A DNA stretch of 64,000 nt from Vagococcus vulneris (GTDB taxonomy: Bacteria; Bacillota; Bacilli; Lactobacillales; Vagococcaceae): contig NZ_NGJS01000002.1 in the NCBI RefSeq assembly GCF_003950515.1, forward strand, positions 124,001 to 188,000, written 5' to 3'. The notes below the pieces were generated by a model. That model saw nothing but the letters and a program-made list of their open reading frames with translations. It did not search any database and was not told the DNA's origin. Below, piece after piece: positions 36,100 to 45,914 of the stretch. Position numbers and translations under genes: made by a program. Positions within the stretch are counted from its first letter, which is position 1. Each line of letters starts with the position of its first letter.

Positions 36100-37395
36100 T
36101 TATTTTAAACCAACCCGATTAAAAATTGTATCTACTGCTTTCAGATGATAATTATAGTCAAAGGCATCATCAATATCAGCCATAGTTAATACCGACATAA
36201 TCTTTTCATCTGCTTCAAGTAATGGTCGAAATGCTATTTGATTGTCCCAAGCATAAGCTGTTTTCGGTTGAACTAAATCATAAGCTTCTTCACGGCTCAT
36301 GCCATGATCAATCAACTTCAATAAAACACGTTGACTATAAATCAAACCAAAAGTAGCGTTCATATTACGTTTCATATTATCTGGAAAAACAGTCAAGTTT
36401 TTTACAATATTTCCAAAACGATTCAACATATAGTTTAATAAAATAGTGGCATCAGGAATAATAATACGTTCAGCTGATGAGTGAGAAATATCACGTTCAT
36501 GCCATAGCGTTACATTTTCATATGCTGTTATCATATAACCGCGTAAAACACGTGCTAATCCAGACATATTCTCAGAACCGATTGGATTTCGTTTATGTGG
36601 CATTGCAGACGAACCTTTCTGACCTTTAGCAAAGAATTCTTCAACTTCACGCGTTTCAGATTTTTGTAACCCACGAATTTCAGTCGCAAATTTTTCGATA
36701 CTTGTTCCTATTAAAGCAATTGTAGCCATATATTCAGCATGTAAATCACGAGGCAAAACTTGAGTAGATATTTCTTGTGCTCGAATACCCAATTTATCGC
36801 AGACATATGCTTCAACTGCTGGTGGAGTGTTAGCAAAAGTCCCTACAGCTCCACTGATTTTACCCGCTTCAACACCTTTAGCTGCTTCATCAAAGCGTTC
36901 TATATTTCGTTTCACCTCAGAATACCAAAGAGCCAATTTTAAACCAAAAGTTGTCGGTTCTGCATGTACGCCGTGTGTACGCCCCATCATGACAGTATAC
37001 TTGTGTTCCTCAGCTTTTCTACCAATAATTTCTAAAAAGTTTGCTAAATCTTTTCTTAAAATATCGTTAGCTTGTTTTAAAAGATATCCATACGCAGTAT
37101 CCACCACGTCTGTACTAGTTAAACCGTAATGAACCCATTTACGTTCGTCGCCTAGACTTTCTGATACAGCCCGTGTAAAAGCAACGACATCATGGCGTGT
37201 TTCTTGTTCAATTTCTAGAATTCTAGCAATATCGAAACTAGCATTTTCCCGTATTTTTTTTACATCTTCTTGAGGAATCTCACCTAAAGATGCCCACGCT
37301 TCATCTGCTAAAATCTCTACTTCAAGCCACGCATCATAACGATTTTCATCTGTCCAAATTTTACCCATTTCAGGTCGTGTATAACGTTCTATCAT
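36100..37395 (-). CDS. purB: Adenylosuccinate lyase
   Basis: The 431-residue enzyme acts twice in purine synthesis, removing fumarate from SAICAR and from adenylosuccinate. The fumarase/aspartase-family signature [11 protein letters not shown] is present, along with [16 protein letters not shown] and [13 protein letters not shown]. Length is normal. It is monocistronic between two terminators. An AAAGGGA site lies upstream of the ATG at 37395. No purine operon genes are next to it. Confidence 0.96.
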   Translation of the reverse strand: MIERYTRPEMGKIWTDENRYDAWLEVEILADEAWASLGEIPQEDVKKIRENASFDIARILEIEQETRHDVVAFTRAVSESLGDERKWVHYGLTSTDVVDTAYGYLLKQANDILRKDLANFLEIIGRKAEEHKYTVMMGRTHGVHAEPTTFGLKLALWYSEVKRNIERFDEAAKGVEAGKISGAVGTFANTPPAVEAYVCDKLGIRAQEISTQVLPRDLHAEYMATIALIGTSIEKFATEIRGLQKSETREVEEFFAKGQKGSSAMPHKRNPIGSENMSGLARVLRGYMITAYENVTLWHERDISHSSAERIIIPDATILLNYMLNRFGNIVKNLTVFPDNMKRNMNATFGLIYSQRVLLKLIDHGMSREEAYDLVQPKTAYAWDNQIAFRPLLEADEKIMSVLTMADIDDAFDYNYHLKAVDTIFNRVGLK

Positions 37396-37482
37396 AATTA
37401 AATTAGTCCCTTTCTAACCACATATAAAAAAATACTTTTATATCATAACATGAAACTGCAAATGATATTCATCAAAATCACG

Positions 37483-38874
37483 TTAAAATTCTGCTAATCT
37501 TTTTTTATATACATCGTAATATTGCATGTATCTTTTATGGTTATCTTCATTATAAAATATCCTTTTTTGTTCAGTCATTTGATTAGCTGTCGGTGGTTCG
37601 ATTAAACTCACGGCACCAAATGCTGCCTCAGAGTACTCTGATTGAATGCACGTCTTCCCAAAAATATCTGCAGTCATAATTGCTAAAACATCATTTTGAA
37701 AGAAGCCGCCGTTGATAGATAGATCTCTGATATCTAAATCAATCAATTCTGCTATATAAAATAAGTTAAATAAAACACCTTCAACAATCGCACGAGTTAG
37801 ATCTTCTTTTGAATGATATTTCTTTACCCCTTGAAAAGAAGCCATTGCTGAAGAATCCCATAAAGGTGCACGTTCACCTGACAAAAATGGTAAGAAAGAA
37901 ATTCCACGACTACCGATTGGTGATGTATAGACGATATCTGCTAGTTTTTCATACAAGCTGTTATTATCATAAAATATCTTATCTGCCCACTCTAAAACTT
38001 GACCACCATTATTAGTCGCTCCGCCGACTACCCAATAATCTTTTGTCAAATAGTAACAAAATGTTTGTCCTTTTGAATCTAATTTTATCTCCTTGGATAG
38101 CTTGCGAATAGCGCCACTGGTTCCGACTGTCAAGGTATTTGACGTCCCATTGGATACATAACTAGCATAACTGGCTAAACAGCCATCACTGGCTCCAACA
38201 TAAACCTTCACATCACGGGATATGAATAACTCATCTGCTAAAGATTCTTTAATAATATAGTATTGATCTGTATCAACTAATGATGCCAATTGAGTCGACT
38301 CTATATTGAGAAAAGTTAAAACATCCTCATCCCAACGCTTTTCTTTTAAATTAAACATTCCTGTTGCAGAAGCTACTGAGTAATCGACCACTAAGTGTCC
38401 CGTAAAAGCTTGCATCAAATATTCTTTCAATCCTATCCATTTATCAACAGAAGCAAACCACCCTTTATTGCGAAAATGAGCAATTTTTGAGAAAGGCGAC
38501 ATTTCGTGAATTGGAGTTCCCGTCTTACCATAGAACTCATGGGCTAATGAGTCCTGCCGAAACTCTTTAACAAACTCGCTGCTTTGCGAATCTTGCCATA
38601 TCAATAATTCCTGATCAATTCCTGATTCAAAAGACGGCATGATACTATGCATTGCTGTACAAAAAATAATAGATGTAATATCGTAACCCTTTTGCGTCAG
38701 TACTCGAACTGTTCTTTTTATTTGAATAAGAATCCTTTCTGGGTTTTGATAAACTTTGCCCGTATTATCCGAGTGAGTTTCTATTGGAACTGAAACCATA
38801 TCTACAATTTGATGATTCTCAAATATTTGACATTTTAAATTAGTTGTACCAACATCAATTGCTAAGATGCTCAT
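37483..38874 (-). CDS. FGGY-family carbohydrate kinase, gluconokinase-like
   Basis: The 463-residue protein has the ASKHA phosphate-1 loop AIDVGTTNLKCQIF, FCTAMHSIMP, GASDGCLASYASY, TVGTSGAIR and GGFFQND, typical of the FGGY kinases; the AMHS stretch is closest to gluconokinases. It phosphorylates a sugar or sugar acid at the cost of ATP. No transporter or dehydrogenase gene lies beside it, so the substrate remains unclear. A GGAGG site precedes the ATG. C-terminal conserved segments are complete. Confidence 0.85.
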   Translation of the reverse strand: MSILAIDVGTTNLKCQIFENHQIVDMVSVPIETHSDNTGKVYQNPERILIQIKRTVRVLTQKGYDITSIIFCTAMHSIMPSFESGIDQELLIWQDSQSSEFVKEFRQDSLAHEFYGKTGTPIHEMSPFSKIAHFRNKGWFASVDKWIGLKEYLMQAFTGHLVVDYSVASATGMFNLKEKRWDEDVLTFLNIESTQLASLVDTDQYYIIKESLADELFISRDVKVYVGASDGCLASYASYVSNGTSNTLTVGTSGAIRKLSKEIKLDSKGQTFCYYLTKDYWVVGGATNNGGQVLEWADKIFYDNNSLYEKLADIVYTSPIGSRGISFLPFLSGERAPLWDSSAMASFQGVKKYHSKEDLTRAIVEGVLFNLFYIAELIDLDIRDLSINGGFFQNDVLAIMTADIFGKTCIQSEYSEAAFGAVSLIEPPTANQMTEQKRIFYNEDNHKRYMQYYDVYKKRLAEF

Positions 38875-38945
38875 TGGTCATCCTCCTTTACGTCTTCAAG
38901 TTTATCTTCATCTTTCATTCTACTTTTTATCGTAAAAAAAAGCTA

Positions 38946-38978
38946 TAAAAAAAGCGATAGCTATTGACTATCGCTTCA
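38946..38978 (-). terminator. Terminator after the M23 peptidase gene
   Basis: Minus-strand AAGCGATAG, loop, CTATCGCTTTTTTT. Confidence 0.85.
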
Positions 38979-38982
38979 TTTT

Positions 38983-40314
38983 TTAAATTCCGATGAATGA
39001 ACTTGGATCCATAAATCCATTCCATAGTCCTGTACTGATACCAAAATGTAAGTGAACACCAGTTGAATTGCCAGTTGTTCCCATTCCGCCGATTACCTGA
39101 CCAGCTTGTACTTGCGATCCATTAGCGATACCGGGAGCATTTAAATGCATGTAGTAAGTATAGTAACCATTATCATGTTTAATAATAACGTGGTTACCTG
39201 CACTTGGATGGAAACTTGATTCTACAACTGTACCAGCTCTTGATGCCATAATAGGCTGACCAGATGATCCTGCCATATCGATACCATCATGCCACGTTCC
39301 AGCAAATCCGTTTGGGTCTGGACGTCCGCCAAAACCACTAGTAATTGTAATATTTGGAATTGGACGTTGGAATCCCCCACTTCCAGATGTTGTTGGGATA
39401 ACTGTTGGTTCATCATAAGAACTACTATCAGCTGCAGGCTCTGAATTATTGCTTGCTCCTTGATTGCCTGACGGTCTGCTAGCAGAGACTGGTTTGTTTG
39501 ATTCTAAAGGTTTTTCAGCCTGTTTCGTTGCTTTTGCTTCAGCTTGTTGTTTGGCCAAGGCTTTTTCTTGTGCTTCTTTAGCTTGTTTTGCTTTTTCAGC
39601 TTGTTCTTTTTGCTTCTTCGCATTTTCTGCAGCAATTTTCTCAGCTTGTGCCTTTTGAGCTAATAATCCAGATTTTTTATCTTTTGCTGAATCTAAAGAT
39701 TTTAAAATATCTTGAGCTAATTTTAATTGTGCATCTTTTTCAGCCTCTAATTTAGTTTGATTAGCTTTTAAATCATTTGCTTTTTTAGTAATTTCATCTA
39801 ACTTTGTTTGCAAATCGATTTGTTTTTGAGCCAGTTCTTCTTGATCTTTTTTCTGTTCCTGAACAATATCATTATTAGCTGTTACTAATTTTGTATAAGC
39901 AACAGTACGACTGATTGCATCTGATACTGAAGATGATTCCAAGATAACATTAACAATGTCTTGTTCATTTTGATTAACTTGTGTTGAACGTACTTGATCT
40001 TCAATTTTTTCAGTTCTTTTTTGAATTGCTTTTTGCAATCCTTCAATATCAATAGCTAACTGATTAGCTTCTTTTTCTAAAGTTACTTTATCTGATAATA
40101 ATTGATCAGCTTCTTGAGTCAATGTAATTATACTTGCATCGATATCTGATAATTTACGATCAGAATTATCTTTATCATCAGAAAGTTTATTTATAACTTT
40201 ATCTTCATTCTCAATTTTTTTATCTATTGTTTCTGCATTTGCAATGGAAGCATGTGTCATAGTAACTAAACACGTCGCTGCAAATGTAAATACTAGTGAT
40301 TTTTTCGCTCTCAT
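38983..40314 (-). CDS. Secreted coiled-coil M23 peptidoglycan hydrolase (PcsB/EnvC-like, probable FtsEX partner)
   Basis: The 443-residue protein has a signal peptide ending near ASIANAE (about 28), a long coiled coil (about 30-240), a Lys/Ala/Gln-rich and Ser-rich linker (240-310) and a C-terminal M23 peptidase domain with HDGID and HLHFG, the zinc-binding residues. Coiled-coil hydrolases of this plan (PcsB, EnvC) are activated by FtsEX to split septal wall. ftsE and ftsX lie 6 kb away across the pst operon, supporting but not proving that pairing. A WalR-type box precedes its promoter. Confidence 0.87.
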   Translation of the reverse strand: MRAKKSLVFTFAATCLVTMTHASIANAETIDKKIENEDKVINKLSDDKDNSDRKLSDIDASIITLTQEADQLLSDKVTLEKEANQLAIDIEGLQKAIQKRTEKIEDQVRSTQVNQNEQDIVNVILESSSVSDAISRTVAYTKLVTANNDIVQEQKKDQEELAQKQIDLQTKLDEITKKANDLKANQTKLEAEKDAQLKLAQDILKSLDSAKDKKSGLLAQKAQAEKIAAENAKKQKEQAEKAKQAKEAQEKALAKQQAEAKATKQAEKPLESNKPVSASRPSGNQGASNNSEPAADSSSYDEPTVIPTTSGSGGFQRPIPNITITSGFGGRPDPNGFAGTWHDGIDMAGSSGQPIMASRAGTVVESSFHPSAGNHVIIKHDNGYYTYYMHLNAPGIANGSQVQAGQVIGGMGTTGNSTGVHLHFGISTGLWNGFMDPSSFIGI

Positions 40315-40352
40315 TCATTTACCCCTATACACGTTTATTTCTATTCTATTAG

Positions 40353-40381
40353 ACTATATCATACTTAAGTCTGATAGTTAA
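40353..40381 (-). promoter_or_regulatory. Promoter of the M23 peptidase gene
   Basis: Minus-strand TTAACT, 17-base spacer, TATAGT. The -35 is weak, as expected for an activated promoter. Confidence 0.6.
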
Positions 40382-40397
40382 TTACAGATTTATTACA
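40381..40397 (-). promoter_or_regulatory. WalR (YycF/VicR) box
   Basis: Minus-strand TGTAAT AAATC TGTAAT is a perfect direct repeat with 5-base spacing, matching the WalR consensus TGTWAH-N5-TGTWAH, immediately upstream of the -35. WalR commonly activates cell-wall hydrolase genes, including pcsB in pneumococcus. Confidence 0.72.
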
Positions 40398-40418
40398 AAT
40401 CCTCCTTAGGTCCATATT

Positions 40419-40500
40419 ACTTATTATTTATATAAGCTTCAATATGTGTTCCATCAATATAAACTTCAGAAATACCAACTAATTCAACCTCAATCTGTAC
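40419..40500 (-). pseudogene. IS1182-like transposase fragment
   Basis: The minus strand reads VELVGISEVYIDGTHIEAYINNK before a stop, recalling the EVFIDGTKIEANANKY block of IS1182-family transposases. No element ends were found. The rest of the 40398-40650 gap shows no gene. The fragment is short, so the family call is tentative. Confidence 0.5.
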
Positions 40501-40654
40501 TACGAAAAATCCATAAAATTTTGTGAAAAATATTCATATTTATAAATCATTGATCCTAATTTTTATTCAATGTTGAAAAATAAGGAACAGAATATTTAAG
40601 CCAATAAATGATTGATAAGCTATATTATTAGTCATTTTTTTCTCTATTTTACCA

Positions 40655-40694
40655 ATAAAAAAGACAAAGCATCTAAATATAAATACTTTGTCTC
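40655..40694 (-). terminator. Terminator after phoU
   Basis: Minus-strand AGACAAAG, 14-base loop, CTTTGTCTTTTTTAT. Confidence 0.8.
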
Positions 40695-40707
40695 TGACCT
40701 TTAAACT

Positions 40708-41382
40708 TTATTCAGGACTGATTTTAACTTCTAATTCTGAAATCTTGCCAGTTTTTAAATATACAATCCACTCACAGATATTTGTCACATAATCCCCGAT
40801 TCTTTCAAGAAAACCAGCAACATGCATATAATCCGCTCCAACGATAACCGTATCTGGATCTTCTTGCATTGCCTGAATCGAATGATGATAAATATTTTTA
40901 AAACACCTATTTATTTCTTCATCTCGTTGTGCTAATTCTACTGCTTTTTCCACATCGGTATTAACATAGGCAACTAAAACCTCATCAACCATTTTAGTAA
41001 CTTTATCAGCCATTTCAGAAATTTCTTGTTCGATTTCCAATACTCGTTTATTACCTTTAATTCTAATTGTTGATTTTGCAATTGCGACGGCATGGTCCGC
41101 CATTCGCTCTAAGTCGCTGCTGGCCTTCATAATTGTAACAATAGTTCGCAAGTCAGTCGTCACCGGCTGCTGCAAAGCTATCATTTCAAAACTTTTCTTT
41201 TCTAAATCTTGTTCTTGCTGATTAATCGCTGAATCATTTTCGATGACGTCTTTAGCTAAGCTCTTATCATGATCAATAAATGACTTTACTGATTTATTAA
41301 TTGCAGTGCTGACATCATTTCCCATATTGTGGAACTTTGTATGCAGCTTGTTTAATTCTTCTTCAAATTGTGTTCTTAACAT
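40708..41382 (-). CDS. phoU: Phosphate transport regulator PhoU
   Basis: The 224-residue helical protein has two PhoU repeats with metal-contacting segments such as SSDLERMADHAVAIAKS and GFLERIGDYVTNICEW. PhoU links the Pst transporter to the phosphate two-component system. It is the last gene of pstS-pstC-pstA-pstB-pstB-phoU. GGGGATGG precedes the ATG at 41382. Confidence 0.95.
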   Translation of the reverse strand: MLRTQFEEELNKLHTKFHNMGNDVSTAINKSVKSFIDHDKSLAKDVIENDSAINQQEQDLEKKSFEMIALQQPVTTDLRTIVTIMKASSDLERMADHAVAIAKSTIRIKGNKRVLEIEQEISEMADKVTKMVDEVLVAYVNTDVEKAVELAQRDEEINRCFKNIYHHSIQAMQEDPDTVIVGADYMHVAGFLERIGDYVTNICEWIVYLKTGKISELEVKISPE

Positions 41383-41411
41383 AAATCCATCCCCTTTATA
41401 AATATAAATTT

Positions 41412-42164
41412 TTAACCAAATTTTCCAGAAATATAATCATCTGTTTCTTTTTGACTTGGATTCAAGAATATTTTTTTTGTTTTATCATACTCAATTAAGT
41501 CGCCGTTTAAGAAAAAGGCTGTTTTGTCGGAAATACGTGATGCTTGCTGCATATTGTGGGTTACCATAATCATCGTATACTGATCTTTTAATTCTAATAG
41601 CATGTTCTCAATTTTTCCGCTGGAGACCGGATCAAGGGCACTCGTCGGCTCATCCAACAGTATTATTTCAGGTTTCACAGCCAGTACACGAGCAATACAT
41701 ACTCTTTGCTGCTGGCCACCTGAAAGGGAAAGTGCGCTTTTATTTAGTTTATCTTTAACGTCGTCCCACACTGCTGCAGCTTGCAAACTTTCTTCAACAA
41801 TCTGATCCAGTTCTTCCTTAGAGTGCTTACCTTCAAGCCTCAAACCATAAATAACGTTATCATACACAGAAAAAGGAAACGGATTAGGTTGTTGAAAGAC
41901 CATACCTATTTGTTTTCTTAATGAAACAATATCCATTTTAGGACTGTAAATATCTTTATTGTCATAAGTTACTTTTCCAGTAATGGTTACATCTGGAATC
42001 AAGTCATTCATCCGATTCAGTGTTCTTAAAAATGTTGATTTTCCACAGCCAGAAGGACCAATTAGTGCAGTTATTCCACCTTCATCAAAATCCATTGTGA
42101 TACCTTTTAATGCTTCATTTTTGCCATAATACAAATGCAAGTCATTTGATTCAATAATTGCCAT
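41412..42164 (-). CDS. pstB: Phosphate ABC transporter ATP-binding protein PstB (copy 2)
   Basis: The 250-residue ATPase has Walker [13 protein letters not shown], the signature [10 protein letters not shown] and Walker [13 protein letters not shown], plus [10 protein letters not shown], a PstB hallmark. It powers phosphate import through PstCA. It is the second of two tandem pstB genes; the two copies differ along their length, indicating an old duplication. A GGGAGGA site precedes the ATG. Confidence 0.96.
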   Translation of the reverse strand: MAIIESNDLHLYYGKNEALKGITMDFDEGGITALIGPSGCGKSTFLRTLNRMNDLIPDVTITGKVTYDNKDIYSPKMDIVSLRKQIGMVFQQPNPFPFSVYDNVIYGLRLEGKHSKEELDQIVEESLQAAAVWDDVKDKLNKSALSLSGGQQQRVCIARVLAVKPEIILLDEPTSALDPVSSGKIENMLLELKDQYTMIMVTHNMQQASRISDKTAFFLNGDLIEYDKTKKIFLNPSQKETDDYISGKFG

Positions 42165-42175
42165 GATTATCCTCC

Positions 42176-42982
42176 CTAACCGAAATGACCAGACACATAA
42201 TCTTCTGTCGCCTGAATTTTTGGTCGTGTAAATATTTTTCTTGTTTTATCATATTCGATTGCTTTACCCATATAGAAGAAAGCTGTATAGTCACTGATAC
42301 GAGACGCTTGCTGCATATTATGAGTCACGATAATTATTGTATAATTTTCTTTAAGATTGATTAATGTTTCTTCTACCTTACTTGTAGAAATCGGATCTAA
42401 TGCACTAGCTGGTTCATCTAAAAGTAATATATCCGGTTTAACAGCGATAGCTCTAGCTATACACAATCTTTGCTGTTGACCACCAGATAGTGCTAATGCA
42501 CTTTTATTTAAGTTATCTTTAACTTGATCCCATAAAGCTGCTTGTTTAAGACTTGTTTCAACAATCTCATCAAGTTTCTGCTTATCTTTTAATCCATGTC
42601 TTTTTAAAGCAAACGTAATATTCTCGTATATTGATTTACTAAATGGATTAGGTCGTTGAAATACCATACCAATATGTCGACGCATCTCAAAAACATCAAT
42701 AAATTTTGAATTTATGTCGGTATCAGCATAAACAATTTTTCCTGTCACATTCGTATTGGCAATTTCATCATTCATTCGATTTAAGGATCTCAAGTATGTT
42801 GATTTACCACATCCAGAAGGACCAATTAATGACGTAATTTTATTTTTTTCGAATTCTAAACTAACACCTTTAATTGCTTCATTATCTCCATACCATACAT
42901 GTAAGTCTTCCGTTTCTAAAGCAATCTTTTTTTCAGCATTGAAACGGATAATATGTGTATCGTCCAAACTGTATTTTTTCAT
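42176..42982 (-). CDS. pstB: Phosphate ABC transporter ATP-binding protein PstB (copy 1)
   Basis: The 268-residue ATPase has the same motifs as its neighbour ([46 protein letters not shown]), with an N-terminal extension of about 18 residues before the ABC core. Tandem pstB genes are common in Lactobacillales. TAGGTAGG precedes the ATG at 42982; it follows pstA by 13 bases. Confidence 0.96.
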   Translation of the reverse strand: MKKYSLDDTHIIRFNAEKKIALETEDLHVWYGDNEAIKGVSLEFEKNKITSLIGPSGCGKSTYLRSLNRMNDEIANTNVTGKIVYADTDINSKFIDVFEMRRHIGMVFQRPNPFSKSIYENITFALKRHGLKDKQKLDEIVETSLKQAALWDQVKDNLNKSALALSGGQQQRLCIARAIAVKPDILLLDEPASALDPISTSKVEETLINLKENYTIIIVTHNMQQASRISDYTAFFYMGKAIEYDKTRKIFTRPKIQATEDYVSGHFG

Positions 42983-42995
42983 ATAATTTACCTAC

Positions 42996-43880
42996 CTATG
43001 CTGACGTAATTTTCTTGTGTAATCTCTTGCCAATAAATCGTGCTAAAAAGTTAAACAGTAGAACAGCTATAATCAAAACAGCTGAAGCTCCAGCCGACAC
43101 TTGGGCACCATCGGGCATGTTACCTTCACTATTAACTTTCCATATATGAACCGCTAACGTTTCAGCCTGTCTGAAAATATTAAGAGGACTTGAAATACTT
43201 AGGGGATTCCAATTTGAAAAATCTAATGCTGGAGCGCTTTGTCCAGCTGTATAAATTAAAGCTGCAGCTTCACCAAAAATTCTTCCGGCACCTAGAATAA
43301 TACCTGTCAAAATCCCTTGCAGAGCTTCTGGTATAACTACACGAGTCACAGTTTCCCAACGTGATAAACCGAGGGCTAATCCCGCCTCACGTTGCGTAAA
43401 ATGAACGGCTTTTAAAGATTCTTCAACATTTCTTGTTAATAAAGGTAAATTAAAGAACGTTAATGCTAATGCACCTGAAATAATTGAAAAACCAAACCCT
43501 GCTTGAATAACGAAAATTAAGAAACCAAACAAGCCGACAACAACCGAGGGTAATGAACTTAATACCTCGATGGCAGTCCGTATAACATCAGTAAACCAGT
43601 TTTTACGTGCGTATTCAGATAAATAGATGCCCGCACCTAAAGAAATAGGTATACTTATAATCATCGTAATAATCAGTAAGTAAAATGAATTAAATAGTTG
43701 AATACCGATACCGCCGCCAGCTTGAAAGCTCTTAGATGGTTTTGTTAAAAAATCCCAAGAAATATGTGGCACGCCGCGAACCAAAATATAAAGTATCAAA
43801 CTCGCTAAAATGGCAATTATTATAGCAGCAATGGTATAGAGAATACCAGTTGCAATTTTATCTGCTTTTTTTGGATTCAT
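42996..43880 (-). CDS. pstA: Phosphate ABC transporter permease PstA
   Basis: The 294-residue membrane protein has about six helices and the permease EAA-type loop REAGLALGLSRWETVTRVVIPEALQGILTG, which docks the ATPases. It begins one base after the pstC stop, with a GGGGG ribosome site inside pstC. It forms the channel with PstC. Confidence 0.95.
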   Translation of the reverse strand: MNPKKADKIATGILYTIAAIIIAILASLILYILVRGVPHISWDFLTKPSKSFQAGGGIGIQLFNSFYLLIITMIISIPISLGAGIYLSEYARKNWFTDVIRTAIEVLSSLPSVVVGLFGFLIFVIQAGFGFSIISGALALTFFNLPLLTRNVEESLKAVHFTQREAGLALGLSRWETVTRVVIPEALQGILTGIILGAGRIFGEAAALIYTAGQSAPALDFSNWNPLSISSPLNIFRQAETLAVHIWKVNSEGNMPDGAQVSAGASAVLIIAVLLFNFLARFIGKRLHKKITSA

Positions 43881-43881
43881 T

Positions 43882-44802
43882 TTATTTCATTACCCCCTTT
43901 TTACCAATTAGACGAGTAATAATATTAAAGAATAGCGACATTAATAATAACAATAATGCCAATGACCACAAAACATTATTCTCTAAAGTACCCATAATTG
44001 TATTACCAATACCCATTGTTAGTACACTGGTTAAAGTCGAAGCTGGAGTTATTAAATTATGTGGCATTAATGATGCATTACCAATAACCATCTGAATCGC
44101 TAATGCTTCACCAAAAGCACGAGCCATTCCGAAAACAACTGCTGTTAAAATACCAGGCACAGCTGCTCTCAAAACCACTTTGTATATTGTCTGCCAACGC
44201 GTTGCGCCAAGTGCTAGAGATGCCTCACGATAGTGTCTAGGTACAGACTTCAAAGCATCTACAGTCATCGAAGTTACAGTGGGTAAGATCATAACGAATA
44301 AAACAAAAGTTCCAGCTAAAATACCAAATCCAGAGCCACCAAATACATTTCTAACAGCTGGTACAATAACAGAAAGACCGATAAATCCATACACTACTGA
44401 TGGAATACCAACTAATAATTCAATTACCGGCTGTAAAATTTTTGTACCTAGTTTTGGAGAAATTTCAGTCATAAATACGGCTGCTCCAATGGCAAATGGT
44501 GTTGCAATCAGAGCCGATAACAATGTGACAACAAATGATCCTGTAAGCATCGGCAATGCACCCACCAATGGTTGTCCATCAGGTCCCTTGGACCCAGGAT
44601 TCCACTCCTTGCCTAAGATAAAATCTTTAATGCTTACTTTATCCACAAAAAAGGTAGCAAGCCCCTTACTTGCAACGAAATAAAAAATTGCTAATACAAC
44701 AATAACGATTAATAAAATAGCTAAAAAACTGATAGTTCTACCAAATTGCTCAAGTTTTGCTTTTTTAGATTTTTTTAACAACTTTTTTTGAATATCTTCC
44801 AA
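43882..44802 (-). CDS. pstC: Phosphate ABC transporter permease PstC
   Basis: The 306-residue permease has about six membrane helices and the EAA loop YREASLALGATRWQTIYKVVLRAAVPGIL. Its extra cytoplasmic N-terminus is basic. The start is TTG at 44802, decided by GGGGAGG eight bases upstream; there is no ATG in a suitable place. It follows pstS by 26 bases. Confidence 0.95.
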   Translation of the reverse strand: MEDIQKKLLKKSKKAKLEQFGRTISFLAILLIVIVVLAIFYFVASKGLATFFVDKVSIKDFILGKEWNPGSKGPDGQPLVGALPMLTGSFVVTLLSALIATPFAIGAAVFMTEISPKLGTKILQPVIELLVGIPSVVYGFIGLSVIVPAVRNVFGGSGFGILAGTFVLFVMILPTVTSMTVDALKSVPRHYREASLALGATRWQTIYKVVLRAAVPGILTAVVFGMARAFGEALAIQMVIGNASLMPHNLITPASTLTSVLTMGIGNTIMGTLENNVLWSLALLLLLMSLFFNIITRLIGKKGVMK

Positions 44803-44828
44803 CTGTATATCCTCCCCATTGTAGGTAT

Positions 44829-45683
44829 TTAATTACTGATTACATTCCCTTTAACATCTCGTTCTACCTTCATTTTTGAAACTGGAATATAGCCTAGTTG
44901 TGGAACTATATCATGTTGTACTTCATCAGATTCCATGTATTTCAAAAATTCTTTAGTTAGTCCTTTAGGTTCGCCCTTAGTATACATGTGTTCATATGAC
45001 CAAATGACCCATTTATTCGACATCACATTTTCCTCAGTCGGTGCCACACCATCAATTGTTAGAGTAGCGACATCTTTAGTTACATAAGAAAACGCCACAT
45101 AGCTGATTGCACCTGGTGTTGTGCTGACTATTTGCCGGACCATCCCAGTAGACTCTTGTTCTTGAGAATTTTTAGCTTTATCACCTTTCAAAACCCATTG
45201 TTCAAAAGTATAGCGACTTCCGCTCCCAGCGGCACGATTAATTAAAACAATTTCTTGATCTTTACCGCCAACTTCTTTCCAATTCGTTACTTTTCCAGTA
45301 AAAATTTTCTTTAGATTATCCATTGAAATATCTTTAATACCAACTTCTTTATTAACTATCGGAGTCAGACCTACAACAGCAACACGATGATCCACCAATA
45401 CCTTGCTATCTATTCCATCTTTTTCTTCCGCAAACAAATCCGAGTTGCCAATTTCCACAGCTCCAGATTGAACTTGACTTAACCCAGTTCCGCTTCCGCC
45501 TCCCTGAACGTTAATAAATTTACCAATATTTTTACCGCTGTATTGTTCACCTGCAGCCTCTACTAGCGGCTGCATAGCAGATGATCCGACCGCATTAATA
45601 GATTCTCCATTATCTACACCTTTACAGCCAACAAAAAGAAATGCTAAACTCACTAACATCAAGCTTTTTAACACGTTTTTCAC
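44829..45683 (-). CDS. pstS: Phosphate-binding lipoprotein PstS
   Basis: The 284-residue protein has a lipoprotein signal (KSLMLVSLAFLFVGC, Cys20) and the PBP fold phosphate-site features GSSAMQPLVEAA, QGGGSGTGLSQVQSGAVEIG and NRAAGSGSRYTFE. It captures phosphate outside the membrane for PstCAB. The start is GTG at 45683 with a GGGGGT site. It is the first gene of the operon, behind a Pho-type box. Confidence 0.95.
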   Translation of the reverse strand: MKNVLKSLMLVSLAFLFVGCKGVDNGESINAVGSSAMQPLVEAAGEQYSGKNIGKFINVQGGGSGTGLSQVQSGAVEIGNSDLFAEEKDGIDSKVLVDHRVAVVGLTPIVNKEVGIKDISMDNLKKIFTGKVTNWKEVGGKDQEIVLINRAAGSGSRYTFEQWVLKGDKAKNSQEQESTGMVRQIVSTTPGAISYVAFSYVTKDVATLTIDGVAPTEENVMSNKWVIWSYEHMYTKGEPKGLTKEFLKYMESDEVQHDIVPQLGYIPVSKMKVERDVKGNVISN

Positions 45684-45751
45684 GAGTGTACCCCCTAATA
45701 ATTTTACGAATAATTTACATTTAACACAATTTGCATAAACTAACCAAACTA

Positions 45752-45780
45752 AACATATAATTAAGCGAAAAGAAATGCAA
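45752..45780 (-). promoter_or_regulatory. pstS promoter
   Basis: Minus-strand TTGCAT, 17-base spacer, TATGTT; a weak -10, consistent with dependence on an activator. Confidence 0.5.
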
Positions 45781-45784
45781 GTAT

Positions 45785-45822
45785 TTTTACATTGATTTTA
45801 CAATAGACGTCAACATTTAACA
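45785..45822 (+). promoter_or_regulatory. PhoP/PhoB-type box upstream of pstS
   Basis: TTTTACA occurs at 45785-45791 and 45796-45802 (11-base period) and TTTAACA at 45816-45822, with a poorer copy between. TT(T/A)ACA direct repeats with an 11-base period are the form of the Gram-positive PhoP box. It begins five bases upstream of the -35, in the position of an activator site. Confidence 0.6.
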
Positions 45823-45863
45823 TTCCTCAAAAAAATATTTTGGCATCAAATGCTCTTGACGTA

Positions 45864-45895
45864 AAAACAACCTGAAGAAATAATTTCTCCAGGTT
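45864..45895 (-). terminator. Terminator after ftsX
   Basis: Minus-strand AACCTGGAGAAAT and ATTTCTTCAGGTT, then GTTTTTAC. Confidence 0.8.
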
Positions 45896-45914
45896 TGATT
45901 TATTTTTTCAATCC

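Noticed and set aside
42176-42982. Tandem pstB genes as a recent duplication
   Set aside because: The two copies differ throughout and paired pstB genes are normal in Lactobacillales.
44279-44683. 134-codon open frame opposite pstC
   Set aside because: Shadow of pstC; Pro/Asn-rich composition is that of reverse-complemented membrane protein code.
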